Source: Herpetosiphon giganteus
Lineage (GTDB): Bacteria; Chloroflexota; Chloroflexia; Chloroflexales; Herpetosiphonaceae
Assembly: GCF_016907925.1 (NCBI RefSeq)
Contig: NZ_JAFBCZ010000007.1
Span: 1-64,000 of the forward strand
Direction: 5' to 3'
DNA: 64,000 bases
Part shown: positions 56,173 to 64,000 of the stretch, piece by piece
Numbering within the stretch: position 1 is the first letter of the stretch
Layout: every line of letters begins with the position of its first letter
Position numbers and translations under genes: made by a program
Notes under the pieces: generated by a model
The model's input: only the letters and a program-made list of their open reading frames with translations
Told to the model about the DNA's origin: nothing
Databases searched by the model: none

Positions 56173-57844
56173 CCGTCGTTACCACCTCATCAAGCCCAAT
56201 CGTATCGACCACACCCGTTGCGCGGTTGCGCAGCTCAACCACCTGTTGTTTGAGGCCGCGTTCGCCAACCGTGAGCCGCCATGGCATGCCAAGTAAATCT
56301 GCGTCGTTAAATTTCACGCCCGCCGATTCGTTGCGGTCGTCGTAGAGCACGCTCACGCCAGCAGCATTCAATTGTTCATACAGCTGATTGGCGGCATCGC
56401 TGACCGTGGCACTTGCCCCAAGTTGCACCAAATGCAGATCAAACGGCGCAACGCTGGCTGGCCAAACGATACCTTTTTCGTCGTGATGTTGCTCGATAAT
56501 CACCTGCAACAAGCGTTCGAGACCAATGCCATACGAACCCATGACGATTGGCTGGGCTTGGCCTTGTGGATCAAGATAGGTTGCGCCAAGCGCTTCGGTG
56601 TAGCGCGTGCCTAATTTGAAAATATGGCCAATTTCGATCCCGCGCTCCAAACTTAGGCTTGCGCCACAGCTTGGACAGGCATCGCCAGCCTCAACATTGG
56701 CAATATCGGCGACGATTGTTGCTTGCCAATCGCGGCCATACACTACGTTTTGCAGATGATAGCCGCTACGATTTGCGCCCGCAACCAAGCCACCAACTCC
56801 AACGACCGAATGATCGGCGATCACAGTGACGTTGGTTAGGCCGACTGGTGAGGCGTATCCTGCGACCGCGCCAACGGCGCTAATTTGCTCAAGGGTGGCT
56901 GCTTCCAATGCCGAAACGCCTGCCGCCGCTCGCAATTTAATTTCGTTGACTTCGCGATCGCCACGCACAACGACGAAGATCAAGCCTTTTTCTGAGTTGA
57001 AAAAGACCGCTTTGGCAGTTTGGGCTTCGCTAATCTGCAAAAATGTCGCTAATTCTGCAATCGTGGTGCAGGCTGGCGTAGCAATTTCGCTCATGGCTGG
57101 CACAATTTCGTTGGTTGCAGCAGCTTGGCCGCGCACCGCGACCTCGCTATTGGCGGCGTAATTGCAGTTTTGGCAAACTACCAGCGTATCTTCGCCGCTG
57201 CCCGAAAAGGCCATATATTCGCGTGGTTCGCGTCCGCCCATCTCGCCGCCATCGGCTTCAACTGCGGTGAAGCGCACGCCGCAGCGTTCGAAGATCGTTT
57301 CGAAGGCCAAGGCAACCCGATCATACACTGCGTCCAAGCCAGCCCAATCTGCATCGAGCGAGTAGGCATCGAGCATAGTGAATTCGCGCAGCCGCAACAA
57401 ACCGCCGCGCACCCGTAATTCGTCGCGATATTTGGTGTGAATTTGATAAAGCAAGCTTGGCAATTGGCGATACGAATCGACCTCGCGGCGAGCTAGTTCG
57501 GCCACAGCTTCTTCATGAGTTGGCGCAAACAACAACGCTTGCTGATTCCGATTCTCGAAGCGCAACATCGCCTCGCCATATTGGGCATAACGTCCGGTTT
57601 GTTGCCATAAACTGGCGGCATGCACGACTGGCGTGCGAAATTCGCCAGCGCCAATTGCTGCCAATTCGGCGTGCATCAGCGCTTCGATGCGGCGAAAAAC
57701 CCGCATGCCGAGTGGCAACAGCGCCATGCCACCAGCTAATAATTGACGGGCCAAGCCAGCACGCAAAATTAATTGATGGGCCGTTAATTCAGCTTCGCTT
57801 GGAGCCTCGCGCAATGTGCGCCCGAAACTACTACTCATTCGCAT
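56147..57844 (-). CDS. proS: Prolyl-tRNA synthetase, bacterial type with editing domain
   Basis: A 565-residue class II synthetase. AAGGAGG precedes the ATG at 57844. Motif 2 ([20 protein letters not shown]) and motif 3 ([12 protein letters not shown]) are present, and the inserted YbaK-like editing domain lies at about residues 240-380. The last seven codons (KNIEHRA) and the stop codon are supplied by a copy of the AACATAGAACATAG repeat, so the gene's 3' end was replaced or extended by the repeat. Control is by the T-box upstream. Confidence 0.95.
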   Translation of the reverse strand: MRMSSSFGRTLREAPSEAELTAHQLILRAGLARQLLAGGMALLPLGMRVFRRIEALMHAELAAIGAGEFRTPVVHAASLWQQTGRYAQYGEAMLRFENRNQQALLFAPTHEEAVAELARREVDSYRQLPSLLYQIHTKYRDELRVRGGLLRLREFTMLDAYSLDADWAGLDAVYDRVALAFETIFERCGVRFTAVEADGGEMGGREPREYMAFSGSGEDTLVVCQNCNYAANSEVAVRGQAAATNEIVPAMSEIATPACTTIAELATFLQISEAQTAKAVFFNSEKGLIFVVVRGDREVNEIKLRAAAGVSALEAATLEQISAVGAVAGYASPVGLTNVTVIADHSVVGVGGLVAGANRSGYHLQNVVYGRDWQATIVADIANVEAGDACPSCGASLSLERGIEIGHIFKLGTRYTEALGATYLDPQGQAQPIVMGSYGIGLERLLQVIIEQHHDEKGIVWPASVAPFDLHLVQLGASATVSDAANQLYEQLNAAGVSVLYDDRNESAGVKFNDADLLGMPWRLTVGERGLKQQVVELRNRATGVVDTIGLDEVVTTVKNIEHRA

Positions 57845-57861
57845 AACCGACCTCCTTGGAG

Positions 57862-57905
57862 CAATAAAAAAAACCGTCCCTAGATGCTGTTGCATCTAGG
57901 GACGG
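57862..57905 (-). terminator. Terminator stem of the proS T-box
   Basis: CCGTCCCTAGATGC pairs perfectly with GCATCTAGGGACGG around a four-base loop, with TTTTTTTTATT after it on the minus strand. Confidence 0.92.
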
Positions 57906-58165
57906 CTAAAAAACCGCGGTACCACCCTAGTTGAAGCTCAGATGAGCCTCCCCTTGGTCGTCAACCAGTGAATTGACGTGTCGTGATCTCGGCGACAAAC
58001 CCGACCAACCTTGTTTGGGTGTGGCATGCACACTTGGTTCGGCGGTAACTCTGGGGTGGGTTTGCGTAGCCTAGTCCATTTCGAGCTTGCACCATCCTCG
58101 AATCGCTGGTTGGCTATTGCTGCGCTACTAATCCCCATCAACGTTTGCTATCAACTTTGTGGCTG
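57862..58165 (-). promoter_or_regulatory. T-box riboswitch controlling proS
   Basis: The T-box sequence AGGGTGGTACCGCGG lies at 57,928-57,914 on the minus strand; TGGT in it would pair with the ACCA end of uncharged tRNA-Pro. Upstream, a stem I with AGTA-like bulge (GGATTAGTAGCG) and the distal-loop motif GGATGGTGCAAGC is seen. A proline codon specifier probably lies in CAAACCCACCCCAG, but CCA and CCC cannot be separated by eye. It ends in a perfect 14-bp terminator just before the proS ribosome site. Confidence 0.9.
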
Positions 58166-58191
58166 CAACTCTATCATAGCTTATGCAAACC

Positions 58192-58197
58192 TGTCAA
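58192..58197 (-). promoter_or_regulatory. -35 box of the proS T-box promoter
   Basis: TTGACA on the minus strand; a TATGATAGAG stretch downstream holds the -10, but spacing is 13-16 depending on choice. Confidence 0.55.
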
Positions 58198-58232
58198 TCG
58201 GGCAATCATATTCGGATGCTCAAAAATCACCC

Positions 58233-58260
58233 TTGCAATAACGAGCTATGCGCTTATAAT
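58233..58260 (+). promoter_or_regulatory. Promoter of the WXG100-toxin operon
   Basis: TTGCAA (58,233-58,238) and a perfect TATAAT (58,255-58,260) are separated by 16 bases, divergent from the proS promoter. Confidence 0.75.
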
Positions 58261-58350
58261 CAAGCAGATTGAGTAGAATTGAGGGCGACACTCCGAATTT
58301 CCCCCTGCATTTTAGCCAAAGTTCCCCTCCTCGTTATGAGGTTTCATGCC

Positions 58351-59373
58351 ATGCCCGCTTCCATTGTGCAGATCAAGTACGATGTTGTTGATGCGATTAT
58401 CGTTCGTTTCCAAAAACTGCATGAGCAGAGCCAAACCATTCAAGCCAGTGTATGCCAAACGATAAACTCGTTACAAGCTGGTCAATGGCAAGGCAGTGCT
58501 GCCAACGCCTGTTTTCAAGAATTTGAGCATGTGGTTAATCCGGCTTTTCAGCGCTTGTTGCATGCGTTGCAAGGTAGTGTTGAAACTACCAAGGCCATTC
58601 GGCAAATCATGGCCGATGCTGAGGCTGAAGCCGCTGCCCTGTTTCGCGACGATTTTGGCGCAGTTGCTTTAGGTGGTAATCGGGCGATGTTTGTTCAAGA
58701 AGGTGGTGGCGCAACCCCAACTCCAACTCCGCCAGAACCACCTTTGAAACTACCATTCTTGCAAAAATTGATTGATTTTATACTCAAAGCTACAGAGATT
58801 TGGCGCAACGATCGGGCTGATGGGGTGCAAGTCAATGCTGATGGATCGGTCAGTTATGCCGATGCCACCTTGATTTTTGAGGATATGGCCGATGAAACCG
58901 ACATCCCCTTCCAATTTCCATATGATGGTTGCTATGCCCGCGCTTATCTTATGGGAAATAGGATGGTGGAGCGCTATCCATTGAATCAAGAACATATTTC
59001 AAAAGTCTTTATCTTTGATACTGTTCTTGGTGATGAATTGAACGAATTACGTATCGATCAGCAATTTCAATATGATGGTTTTGGCCCTGTTGAATGGGAT
59101 TATCATGTCGCACCAAGCATTATGGTTCGTGATTCACAAGGAAATCTACAACCTATGATCATCGATCCATCATTATTTGATCATCCCGTAACAATTGAAG
59201 AATGGAAACAAAGTATGAACTTCCCCAATGCTACTATTGATATTCGTGGTTTTTCATGGTATGCCCCGAATTGGGAGGTTACTCCAGAAAATCAAGCACA
59301 AACTGATGCAATCACCCAAGATCGAATGCAAACTTATATGGATGTCTGTAAAGAAGAAGGGCATTGCCAATGA
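58351..59373 (+). CDS. WXG100-domain toxin with protein-glutaminase-like C-terminal domain
   Basis: A 340-residue protein; GAGGT at 58,338-58,342 supports the ATG at 58351. Residues 1-105 are a helical WXG100 domain with the hairpin turn motif WQG at 46-48, the mark of type VII-exported proteins. A Thr/Pro linker (residues 121-132) leads to a C-terminal domain with DGCYAR (C194), EWDYHVAP (H252) and IIDPSLF (D272), the Cys-His-Asp order of protein glutaminases that deamidate glutamine side chains. It would be secreted and toxic to a target cell. The stop overlaps the next lipoprotein gene (ATGA). No secretion gene is in the window. Confidence 0.78.
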   Translation: MPASIVQIKYDVVDAIIVRFQKLHEQSQTIQASVCQTINSLQAGQWQGSAANACFQEFEHVVNPAFQRLLHALQGSVETTKAIRQIMADAEAEAAALFRDDFGAVALGGNRAMFVQEGGGATPTPTPPEPPLKLPFLQKLIDFILKATEIWRNDRADGVQVNADGSVSYADATLIFEDMADETDIPFQFPYDGCYARAYLMGNRMVERYPLNQEHISKVFIFDTVLGDELNELRIDQQFQYDGFGPVEWDYHVAPSIMVRDSQGNLQPMIIDPSLFDHPVTIEEWKQSMNFPNATIDIRGFSWYAPNWEVTPENQAQTDAITQDRMQTYMDVCKEEGHCQ

Positions 59374-59915
59374 AATACCTTTATCCATTGATTATTATTT
59401 CAATATTGGCTATAACTAGCTGTCAATCTAGAAACTCTAGTACTATTCAGGAGGATTCTATGTTTCAAATATTCATTTTTAGTGAAACCAAAGAACTTCG
59501 TCAGATGCATCATCAGGATTTATTGAATATAGCATTATCTGATGCTTCATTCATAATTAATGAAAATAATCTTCTATCCTATGATTGGACTAATCAACAG
59601 ATTAATATTGACAAAACAACCGTAAGTGATTCAGATCAAAAACGCTTATTAAGCGATGCCTATTTTGTGGTTGTGTTTAATCAACAACCGATTATTGCTG
59701 GCAAACGAATTCTGGAATTTTCCCCAATCTCATATGCATATCCCGTTTTATCAATTCTGGCTAATTCATATCAACCAAATCAGCCAATTCAATATGCCTT
59801 GCGGAATAATAGCTTAGGGGTAAATCAAGCGCCATACCCATTTCTCAATGCTGATCCTGTAATTGCTGAGGCAGTTAAAAACCATTTGCGTCAACTTGGT
59901 AAGTTGGTTGAGTAA
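59370..59915 (+). CDS. Lipoprotein, candidate immunity protein 1
   Basis: A 181-residue lipoprotein (signal MKYLYPLIIISILAIT, lipobox TSC). Its ATG overlaps the toxin stop by 4 bases, so it is made with the toxin. The core has SDASFIINENNLLSYDWTNQQ and AYFVVVFNQQPIIAGKR, found in the same order in the next three genes, and it ends ADPVIAEAVKNHLRQLGKLVE-like (last 18 residues nearly invariant). It is the most divergent and most AT-rich of the four. An immunity role is inferred from position, coupling and export. Confidence 0.68.
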   Translation: MKYLYPLIIISILAITSCQSRNSSTIQEDSMFQIFIFSETKELRQMHHQDLLNIALSDASFIINENNLLSYDWTNQQINIDKTTVSDSDQKRLLSDAYFVVVFNQQPIIAGKRILEFSPISYAYPVLSILANSYQPNQPIQYALRNNSLGVNQAPYPFLNADPVIAEAVKNHLRQLGKLVE

Positions 59916-59927
59916 CGGAGGTGTGCA

Positions 59928-60503
59928 ATGCGTTGGTTGAGCTATTGTTGGGCGCTGATCGTGCTATTTAGCTGCACGCAAGCAGATCAAACGCCACCCA
60001 CAGCGCAGCAATTTGCGATCTATATTTTTAATCAAGATGCTGTGCCAGGGCTTGGGCCAACCGCCGAAACTGCATGGCAGATCTTACAAGTCGTGCCGTT
60101 AGAACAGGCAGCATTTACCGTAACCGAAGAGCTATTGCTCAGCTATCATTGGCCCACCCAAACGATTACCTTTACGAATCCATGGGGCCAAACCAGTATA
60201 GATGCACCTTTTTATATGGTTGGCGGTGATGGTGCATTTGTGGTGGTCTATGCTGGCCAGCGCTTGTTTGGCGGCAAGGTCGTGGCCGCAATCAGCCCTC
60301 GCCGCTTTGAATATCCAGCGATGGCCTTATCAAATGACTATATTCTGATGGAGAGTCCTGAATTACAAGGCAAGTTGGTCTATTCGTTTCATCCGAAATC
60401 GGCAGTTATGTATCCGCCACAAGCGCAGTTTTTAGCGGATGATCCGGTAATTGCAGAGGCGGTCAAAAACCATTTGCGCCAACTTGGCAAGTTGGTTGAG
60501 TAA
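59928..60503 (+). CDS. Lipoprotein, candidate immunity protein 2
   Basis: A 191-residue lipoprotein (MRWLSYCWALIVLF, lipobox FSC). CGGAGG lies seven bases before the ATG. Body motifs AAFTVTEELLLSYHWPTQT and GAFVVVYAGQRLFGGK follow the common plan, and the C-terminus is the shared VIAEAVKNHLRQLGKLVE. It is followed by the same 20-base leader that precedes its neighbours. Confidence 0.68.
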   Translation: MRWLSYCWALIVLFSCTQADQTPPTAQQFAIYIFNQDAVPGLGPTAETAWQILQVVPLEQAAFTVTEELLLSYHWPTQTITFTNPWGQTSIDAPFYMVGGDGAFVVVYAGQRLFGGKVVAAISPRRFEYPAMALSNDYILMESPELQGKLVYSFHPKSAVMYPPQAQFLADDPVIAEAVKNHLRQLGKLVE

Positions 60504-60515
60504 CGGAGGGTGGCG

Positions 60516-61079
60516 ATGCGTTGGTTGATGTATTGCTGGGTGCTCATCATAATGTTTGGCTGTGCGCAAGCAGATCATACGCCACCCACAGCGCAGCAAT
60601 TTGCGATCTATATTTTTGATCGGACTGCAATTCATCAGTTTGAGGGGCCAAATCATAATCCAACAGCAGCACTGCAAACAATTGATTTAGCCGCAGCATC
60701 GATCGTGATTACTGAAACTGATCTGCTTGCTTATGATTGGCCGCAACAACAACTGCGCATTCGCAATCCTCACGGGCTGAGTGCCAAGGATCGTCCAGCG
60801 GAGATGGATATTGAAGGCTTTTTTGTGATTGTTTTTAATCAACAACAGATTGTGATGGGCCGTGTTCGTTCAAACTCAACCGCGCTGACCGCTGATTATC
60901 CATTGTTGCTGGATACAATCGAATCGTATAGCAATCAAGAGGCGATTTCGGTTTATCAGCTACGCGCAAATAGCACAATGATTCGAAGTGCCGAACCCCA
61001 TGCGTTTCCCAATGCTGATCCGGCAGTTGCAGAGGCGGTCAAAAACCATTTGCGCCAACTTGGCAAGTTGGTTGAGTAA
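60516..61079 (+). CDS. Lipoprotein, candidate immunity protein 3
   Basis: A 187-residue lipoprotein (MRWLMYCWVLIIMF, lipobox FGC). CGGAGGG supports the ATG at 60516 over GTG 60510. N-terminal AQADHTPPTAQQFAIYIF is almost the same as in gene 2, while the middle differs, and the C-terminus again is the shared AVAEAVKNHLRQLGKLVE. Core block SIVITETDLLAYDWPQQQ fits the family pattern. Confidence 0.68.
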   Translation: MRWLMYCWVLIIMFGCAQADHTPPTAQQFAIYIFDRTAIHQFEGPNHNPTAALQTIDLAAASIVITETDLLAYDWPQQQLRIRNPHGLSAKDRPAEMDIEGFFVIVFNQQQIVMGRVRSNSTALTADYPLLLDTIESYSNQEAISVYQLRANSTMIRSAEPHAFPNADPAVAEAVKNHLRQLGKLVE

Positions 61080-61091
61080 CGGAGGTTTGCA

Positions 61092-61661
61092 ATGCGTTGG
61101 TTGATCTATTGCTGGCTGCTGATCATAATGTTTGGCTGCACGCAAACAGATCAAACACCACCAGCAACGAAGCAGGTTGCAAACTATGAATTATATTTTT
61201 TTGAAAAAAACGTGCTCAGCCAGCAGCGAGCTGATCGGATTGCGACCAATCAGGAATGGAATCTCTTGCGCGATCCTGAGCTTGCGCAAGCTAGTTATGT
61301 GATTTCTGCTACTGCTATCGTTGAATACAACTGGCCACACCAAACGCTGATTGTGCGCAATCCTTGGGCTGAAGCCAATCAAAAAACTCCATTCTTTGTC
61401 TCCGAAGGCACAACCTTAGTTGTATTCAATGGGCAGATTATTCGAGCCTATCAGCGTGAGCTAAGCATTAGCAACAAATATATTGCGCCCGAAACTGCCG
61501 TGATGTATCACGAACTGCAAGCAAATGTGGCTGATACAACGCTTAAATATCGTTTGATCCAAGCAAATGCAACTTCGCCAGCTGCGATTGTCAGTGACGA
61601 TCCAGCGATTGCTGAGGCGGTCAAAAACCATTTTCGCCAGCTTGGGAAATTGGTTGAATAA
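61092..61661 (+). CDS. Lipoprotein, candidate immunity protein 4
   Basis: A 189-residue lipoprotein (MRWLIYCWLLIIMF, lipobox FGC). Core ASYVISATAIVEYNWPHQT and TTLVVFNGQIIRAY follow the family plan, and it ends AIAEAVKNHFRQLGKLVE. The last copy has no following leader, so the array ends here. Confidence 0.68.
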   Translation: MRWLIYCWLLIIMFGCTQTDQTPPATKQVANYELYFFEKNVLSQQRADRIATNQEWNLLRDPELAQASYVISATAIVEYNWPHQTLIVRNPWAEANQKTPFFVSEGTTLVVFNGQIIRAYQRELSISNKYIAPETAVMYHELQANVADTTLKYRLIQANATSPAAIVSDDPAIAEAVKNHFRQLGKLVE

Positions 61662-61798
61662 CGAAATGTTGCTTCTCTCACCAACAAAATCACTTCTCAA
61701 ATGGCAGGGGGAGGCTTGGAAGATGCATTGCTAGCTTGCGCTGTGCCGCTCAGCCAACGCCAGCATTTCTATCACTATGAATTGCTAACCACCCAATA

Positions 61799-61848
61799 AA
61801 AAGCCCCTCTCCTGCTAGGCGGGAGAGGGGTTGGGGTGAGGGGAATTT
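61799..61848. repeat. CCCCTCTCC palindromic repeat between convergent genes
   Basis: AAAAGCCCCTCTCCTGCTAGGCGGGAGAGGGG forms a hairpin followed by TTGGGGTGAGGGG; same family as at 4,647 and 11,388. It probably also ends the lipoprotein and DUF4139 transcripts. Confidence 0.65.
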
Positions 61849-63767
61849 TAGCCTGGGAAGCGGCTCAGATGTTCTTCGAGCTTGACGTGGCAGGCGGCTT
61901 CTTCGCTCCGCAGCGTCGTTTCTTCCTCGCGCAACGCATTCAATTGGTCTTCGGTTTCTGCAAGCGTGGTGATATAGCGGGTGCGCAATTCGCCCTCGCC
62001 ACCTTCGTTTTTGAGCACATCGAGGTTGCCGCGAATTTGGGTTTGTTGATTGTAGATCTTCTGGCGTGCGGCCTCAATTTCGTTGAAGCGCTGGGCAATG
62101 CTATCGAGCCGCGCATAGAGGGTAAGCACTTCGCGCAATTCGCTAACTGTGTTTTGATCGAGCATTCGATCATGCAAATAGCGGCGTAATTGATCGAAAT
62201 TGATCGAGCGAATATGTTCGCGGCGTTCGATTAAGCGCCGTTCGCGCACTCGTAAAGCTGCCTCGCCACGCGCCGGAATCGGCAAGAGCCAACTTGCCAA
62301 TTGACTGTTGGTTTCTGCTGGCTGCACGGTATCAAACAGCTCGTAGGGGTGGCGCAATGGATGCTCAATTTTGATTACGCGGGCCTCGCCAGCAGTGTTG
62401 GTGGCGGTGTAAATCGTGGTCAGCGATTCCTCAACTTCGTGAATCAAGACATCGCGTCCAAGCCGCAAACGCCGTGTTTGATGGGCCGAGCTTTGATTTT
62501 CTTTGACTGAAACTTCTAAAGCTTGGGCATAGCGAATCGTCACTGATCCGCCTTCGGCTGTCCAATTCAGCACAGCTTCGCCGCCATAGGAGCGACTTTC
62601 CATAATCGTGATTGGGCCACGCTCCAAGGTTAGGCCGCTACTATTTTCAAAGCGTACCGTAACCATTGGGTTTTGCTCGCCAGCAGCGCCGCGATAGATT
62701 AACTCGCGGCGACAGGATGTGCGCAAATTGAGCAACGGTACTAACGCCGAGCGCCCGCGCCCAACGCTAACCGGCTCGCGTACATCGTAGCGAAACAATG
62801 CGCCTTGCGATGCACCTTCGGCAACTGGGGCAATTGCTGCCATCTCATCGATTCCTAAACTTAAGGCATCAAAATCTGCGCCACCAAATGCTTCTTCTTG
62901 CATTGCCATGGCGCGCATCATTTTGCCACGTGGAGCCGCTGCTGGAGCAGGCGCGGCCAAGGTATAGGCTGGCGGTGCTGCTGGCCGAATCGTATCTTCA
63001 ATCAAGGGCCGTTCTGGTTGTTGTGGCTCGTAGAGCGGATAGCGGAACGAAACTGGTCGGCCTGCAACCAACGAGATTCGTACATCTTCGAGATCTTCGT
63101 CGAGCACGTTATCGAACAAGCCCCAGCCTTGGAGCAGCACATCAGGTACTTCGGTTTCAATATTATCGACAATAATGCGATATGAAACCCGCCAACTTGG
63201 GGCTGGTGCAAGGTAAGCTACCAGCAAATCGTGCTTGCCCTCGTCGAGCTGAATCGTGGCGGTACGCGAATCTTGTTTGTCGCTGTTGGCGCGTAACGAC
63301 CAAAGCACCTCATCGGCGGCTGCATCGAGCAATTGCACGCCGCGAATATCATTCAAACGGTGCAAGGTGATTTGACGTACATCGCTGCGGTAAATTGTCA
63401 CCAAAGCCTGCGAGATTGGCTCTTCTGGTGGTGGCTCGTCGATGCCGACGATCAAGCCTTCGGCGGCGGCTTCATCGCGCAAGGCGAGCCGAATTCGTCG
63501 CCCGCGCAGTTCGGTTAATAAATCGCGTAGCGGGCGGCCAGCGCCAAGCTCAATCCGCCGATTGCTCCATGATTCAGGCCGTTCGTAATCGATGCCCTTG
63601 ACATGGCCCTCGCCTTTTTCCAACACGACCAAACTTTTCAGCACATCGTCCATGGCTTCGCGACTGAAGGCCAGGGTGAGCTTCGTGCCTTCAAACTGAC
63701 CCCGCCGCTCGAAATAGCCAACGCCATGCTTGTACAAAATCAATCGTCGCAGTGGAAGTTCAGTCAT
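61848..63767 (-). CDS. DUF4139-domain protein
   Basis: A 639-residue protein without a signal peptide. The N-terminal part begins TELPLRRLILYKHGVGYFER, the central outer-beta region has SWRVSYRIIVDN and GWGLFDNVLDEDLEDVRISLVAGRPVSF (in part), all DUF4139 hallmarks. An Ala/Pro-rich linker occurs near residues 265-285. A coiled coil is predicted at about 545-635 (EIEAARQKIYNQQTQI; LNALREEETTLRSEEA). The function of the family is unknown; relatives include the MuiA mucoidy inhibitor group. Confidence 0.8.
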   Translation of the reverse strand: MTELPLRRLILYKHGVGYFERRGQFEGTKLTLAFSREAMDDVLKSLVVLEKGEGHVKGIDYERPESWSNRRIELGAGRPLRDLLTELRGRRIRLALRDEAAAEGLIVGIDEPPPEEPISQALVTIYRSDVRQITLHRLNDIRGVQLLDAAADEVLWSLRANSDKQDSRTATIQLDEGKHDLLVAYLAPAPSWRVSYRIIVDNIETEVPDVLLQGWGLFDNVLDEDLEDVRISLVAGRPVSFRYPLYEPQQPERPLIEDTIRPAAPPAYTLAAPAPAAAPRGKMMRAMAMQEEAFGGADFDALSLGIDEMAAIAPVAEGASQGALFRYDVREPVSVGRGRSALVPLLNLRTSCRRELIYRGAAGEQNPMVTVRFENSSGLTLERGPITIMESRSYGGEAVLNWTAEGGSVTIRYAQALEVSVKENQSSAHQTRRLRLGRDVLIHEVEESLTTIYTATNTAGEARVIKIEHPLRHPYELFDTVQPAETNSQLASWLLPIPARGEAALRVRERRLIERREHIRSINFDQLRRYLHDRMLDQNTVSELREVLTLYARLDSIAQRFNEIEAARQKIYNQQTQIRGNLDVLKNEGGEGELRTRYITTLAETEDQLNALREEETTLRSEEAACHVKLEEHLSRFPG

Positions 63768-64000
63768 TATCGGTACTCCTCGGCTGAATCGGCTGAAATT
63801 TTGGTGGGTTTTGGGTGCGTTTTTGGGTGTGATGTCGGTTTGTAGCTAGCGCTATTGTACACGATTTGGCCCTGAGTAACACGCGCGTTGCCAAGCCCCA
63901 AGCTTGGCAGTACAATCATTTCATTGGCTCGATAGGGAGAAATCTGCACTCTAACGATCTTTAACTGCTGAAATCCTCGATCACTGAGAGAAACGAGACC
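63768..64000. other. Non-coding end of window
   Basis: No supported gene. The minus-strand open frame over 63,767-63,949 lacks a ribosome site and runs into the DUF4139 start. The region probably carries that gene's promoter. Confidence 0.4.

Larger units (their letters stand above)
59861..61667 (+). repeat. Conserved 3'-end/leader cassette repeated through the lipoprotein array
   Basis: A unit of about 80 bases, from GCTGAGGC(A/G)GT(T/C)AAAAACCA through AACTTGG(T/C)AAGTTGGTTGA, TAACGGAGG and the next ATGCGTTGGTTGA, spans each junction at 59,861-59,940, 60,448-60,528 and 61,021-61,105; the fourth copy (61,601-61,667) keeps only the coding part. Junctions are more conserved than the gene middles. 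Confidence 0.75.

Noticed and set aside
63767-63949. Minus-strand 60-residue frame before the DUF4139 gene
   Set aside because: No ribosome site, and its end overlaps the DUF4139 start; better read as promoter DNA.

Overview
This window looks like chromosomal DNA of a filamentous Chloroflexota bacterium close to Herpetosiphon. That is inference from gene content, moderate GC, very short gene gaps, strong AAGGAG-type ribosome binding sites and intergenic DNA full of mixed short repeat families. No plasmid, phage, transposase, rRNA operon or CRISPR array was seen.

Layout. Bases 1-7,300 (+) hold housekeeping and orphan genes: a degenerate MglA/Ras-like GTPase, a GNAT acetyltransferase, alaS, a membrane protein with a baseplate-J-like outer part, and ruvX. 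Bases 7,336-12,770 (-) form a sugar-use operon: a lipoprotein substrate-binding protein, two ABC permeases and a GH42 beta-galactosidase, with LacI/cre-like palindromes upstream. Bases 13,169-18,300 hold a decayed beta-propeller pseudogene, two paralogous small lipoproteins, an NUC1 endonuclease lipoprotein and a thermolysin-like (M4) protease. A ComEC-like channel protein (+) follows.

Bases 20,165-36,482 (-) are a large exopolysaccharide cluster: a membrane protein with a degenerate GGDEF domain, priming sugar transferase, five glycosyltransferases, a Wzz-like protein fused to a second degenerate GGDEF domain, Wzy, Wzx, AsnB and a BcsB-like protein. Upstream of it are a promoter with an overlapping palindrome, a candidate small RNA or attenuator ending in a strong terminator, and a divergent SRP RNA gene. 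Next come a sensor-kinase-like protein, tRNA-Gly(GCC), yhbY, a PDZ/radical-SAM/DUF512 protein, a GAF-GAF-HD-GYP phosphodiesterase, a THUMP-type RNA methyltransferase and der.

Bases 45,492-49,810 (-) are an AT-rich accessory cassette: a strong promoter, a small secreted protein with two cysteines, ABC-transporter membrane proteins and an ATPase, suggestive of export of, or self-protection against, a secreted peptide. Bases 50,457-57,844 (-) hold an acyl-CoA dehydrogenase, an apparently inactivated metzincin-like membrane protein coupled to a CphA-like Mur ligase, proC, and proS under a T-box riboswitch.

The most striking locus is 58,351-61,661 (+): a WXG100-domain protein carrying a protein-glutaminase-like C-H-D toxin domain, overlapping by 4 bp the first of four tandem paralogous lipoprotein genes that are good candidates for immunity proteins. 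A DUF4139 protein (-) closes the window.
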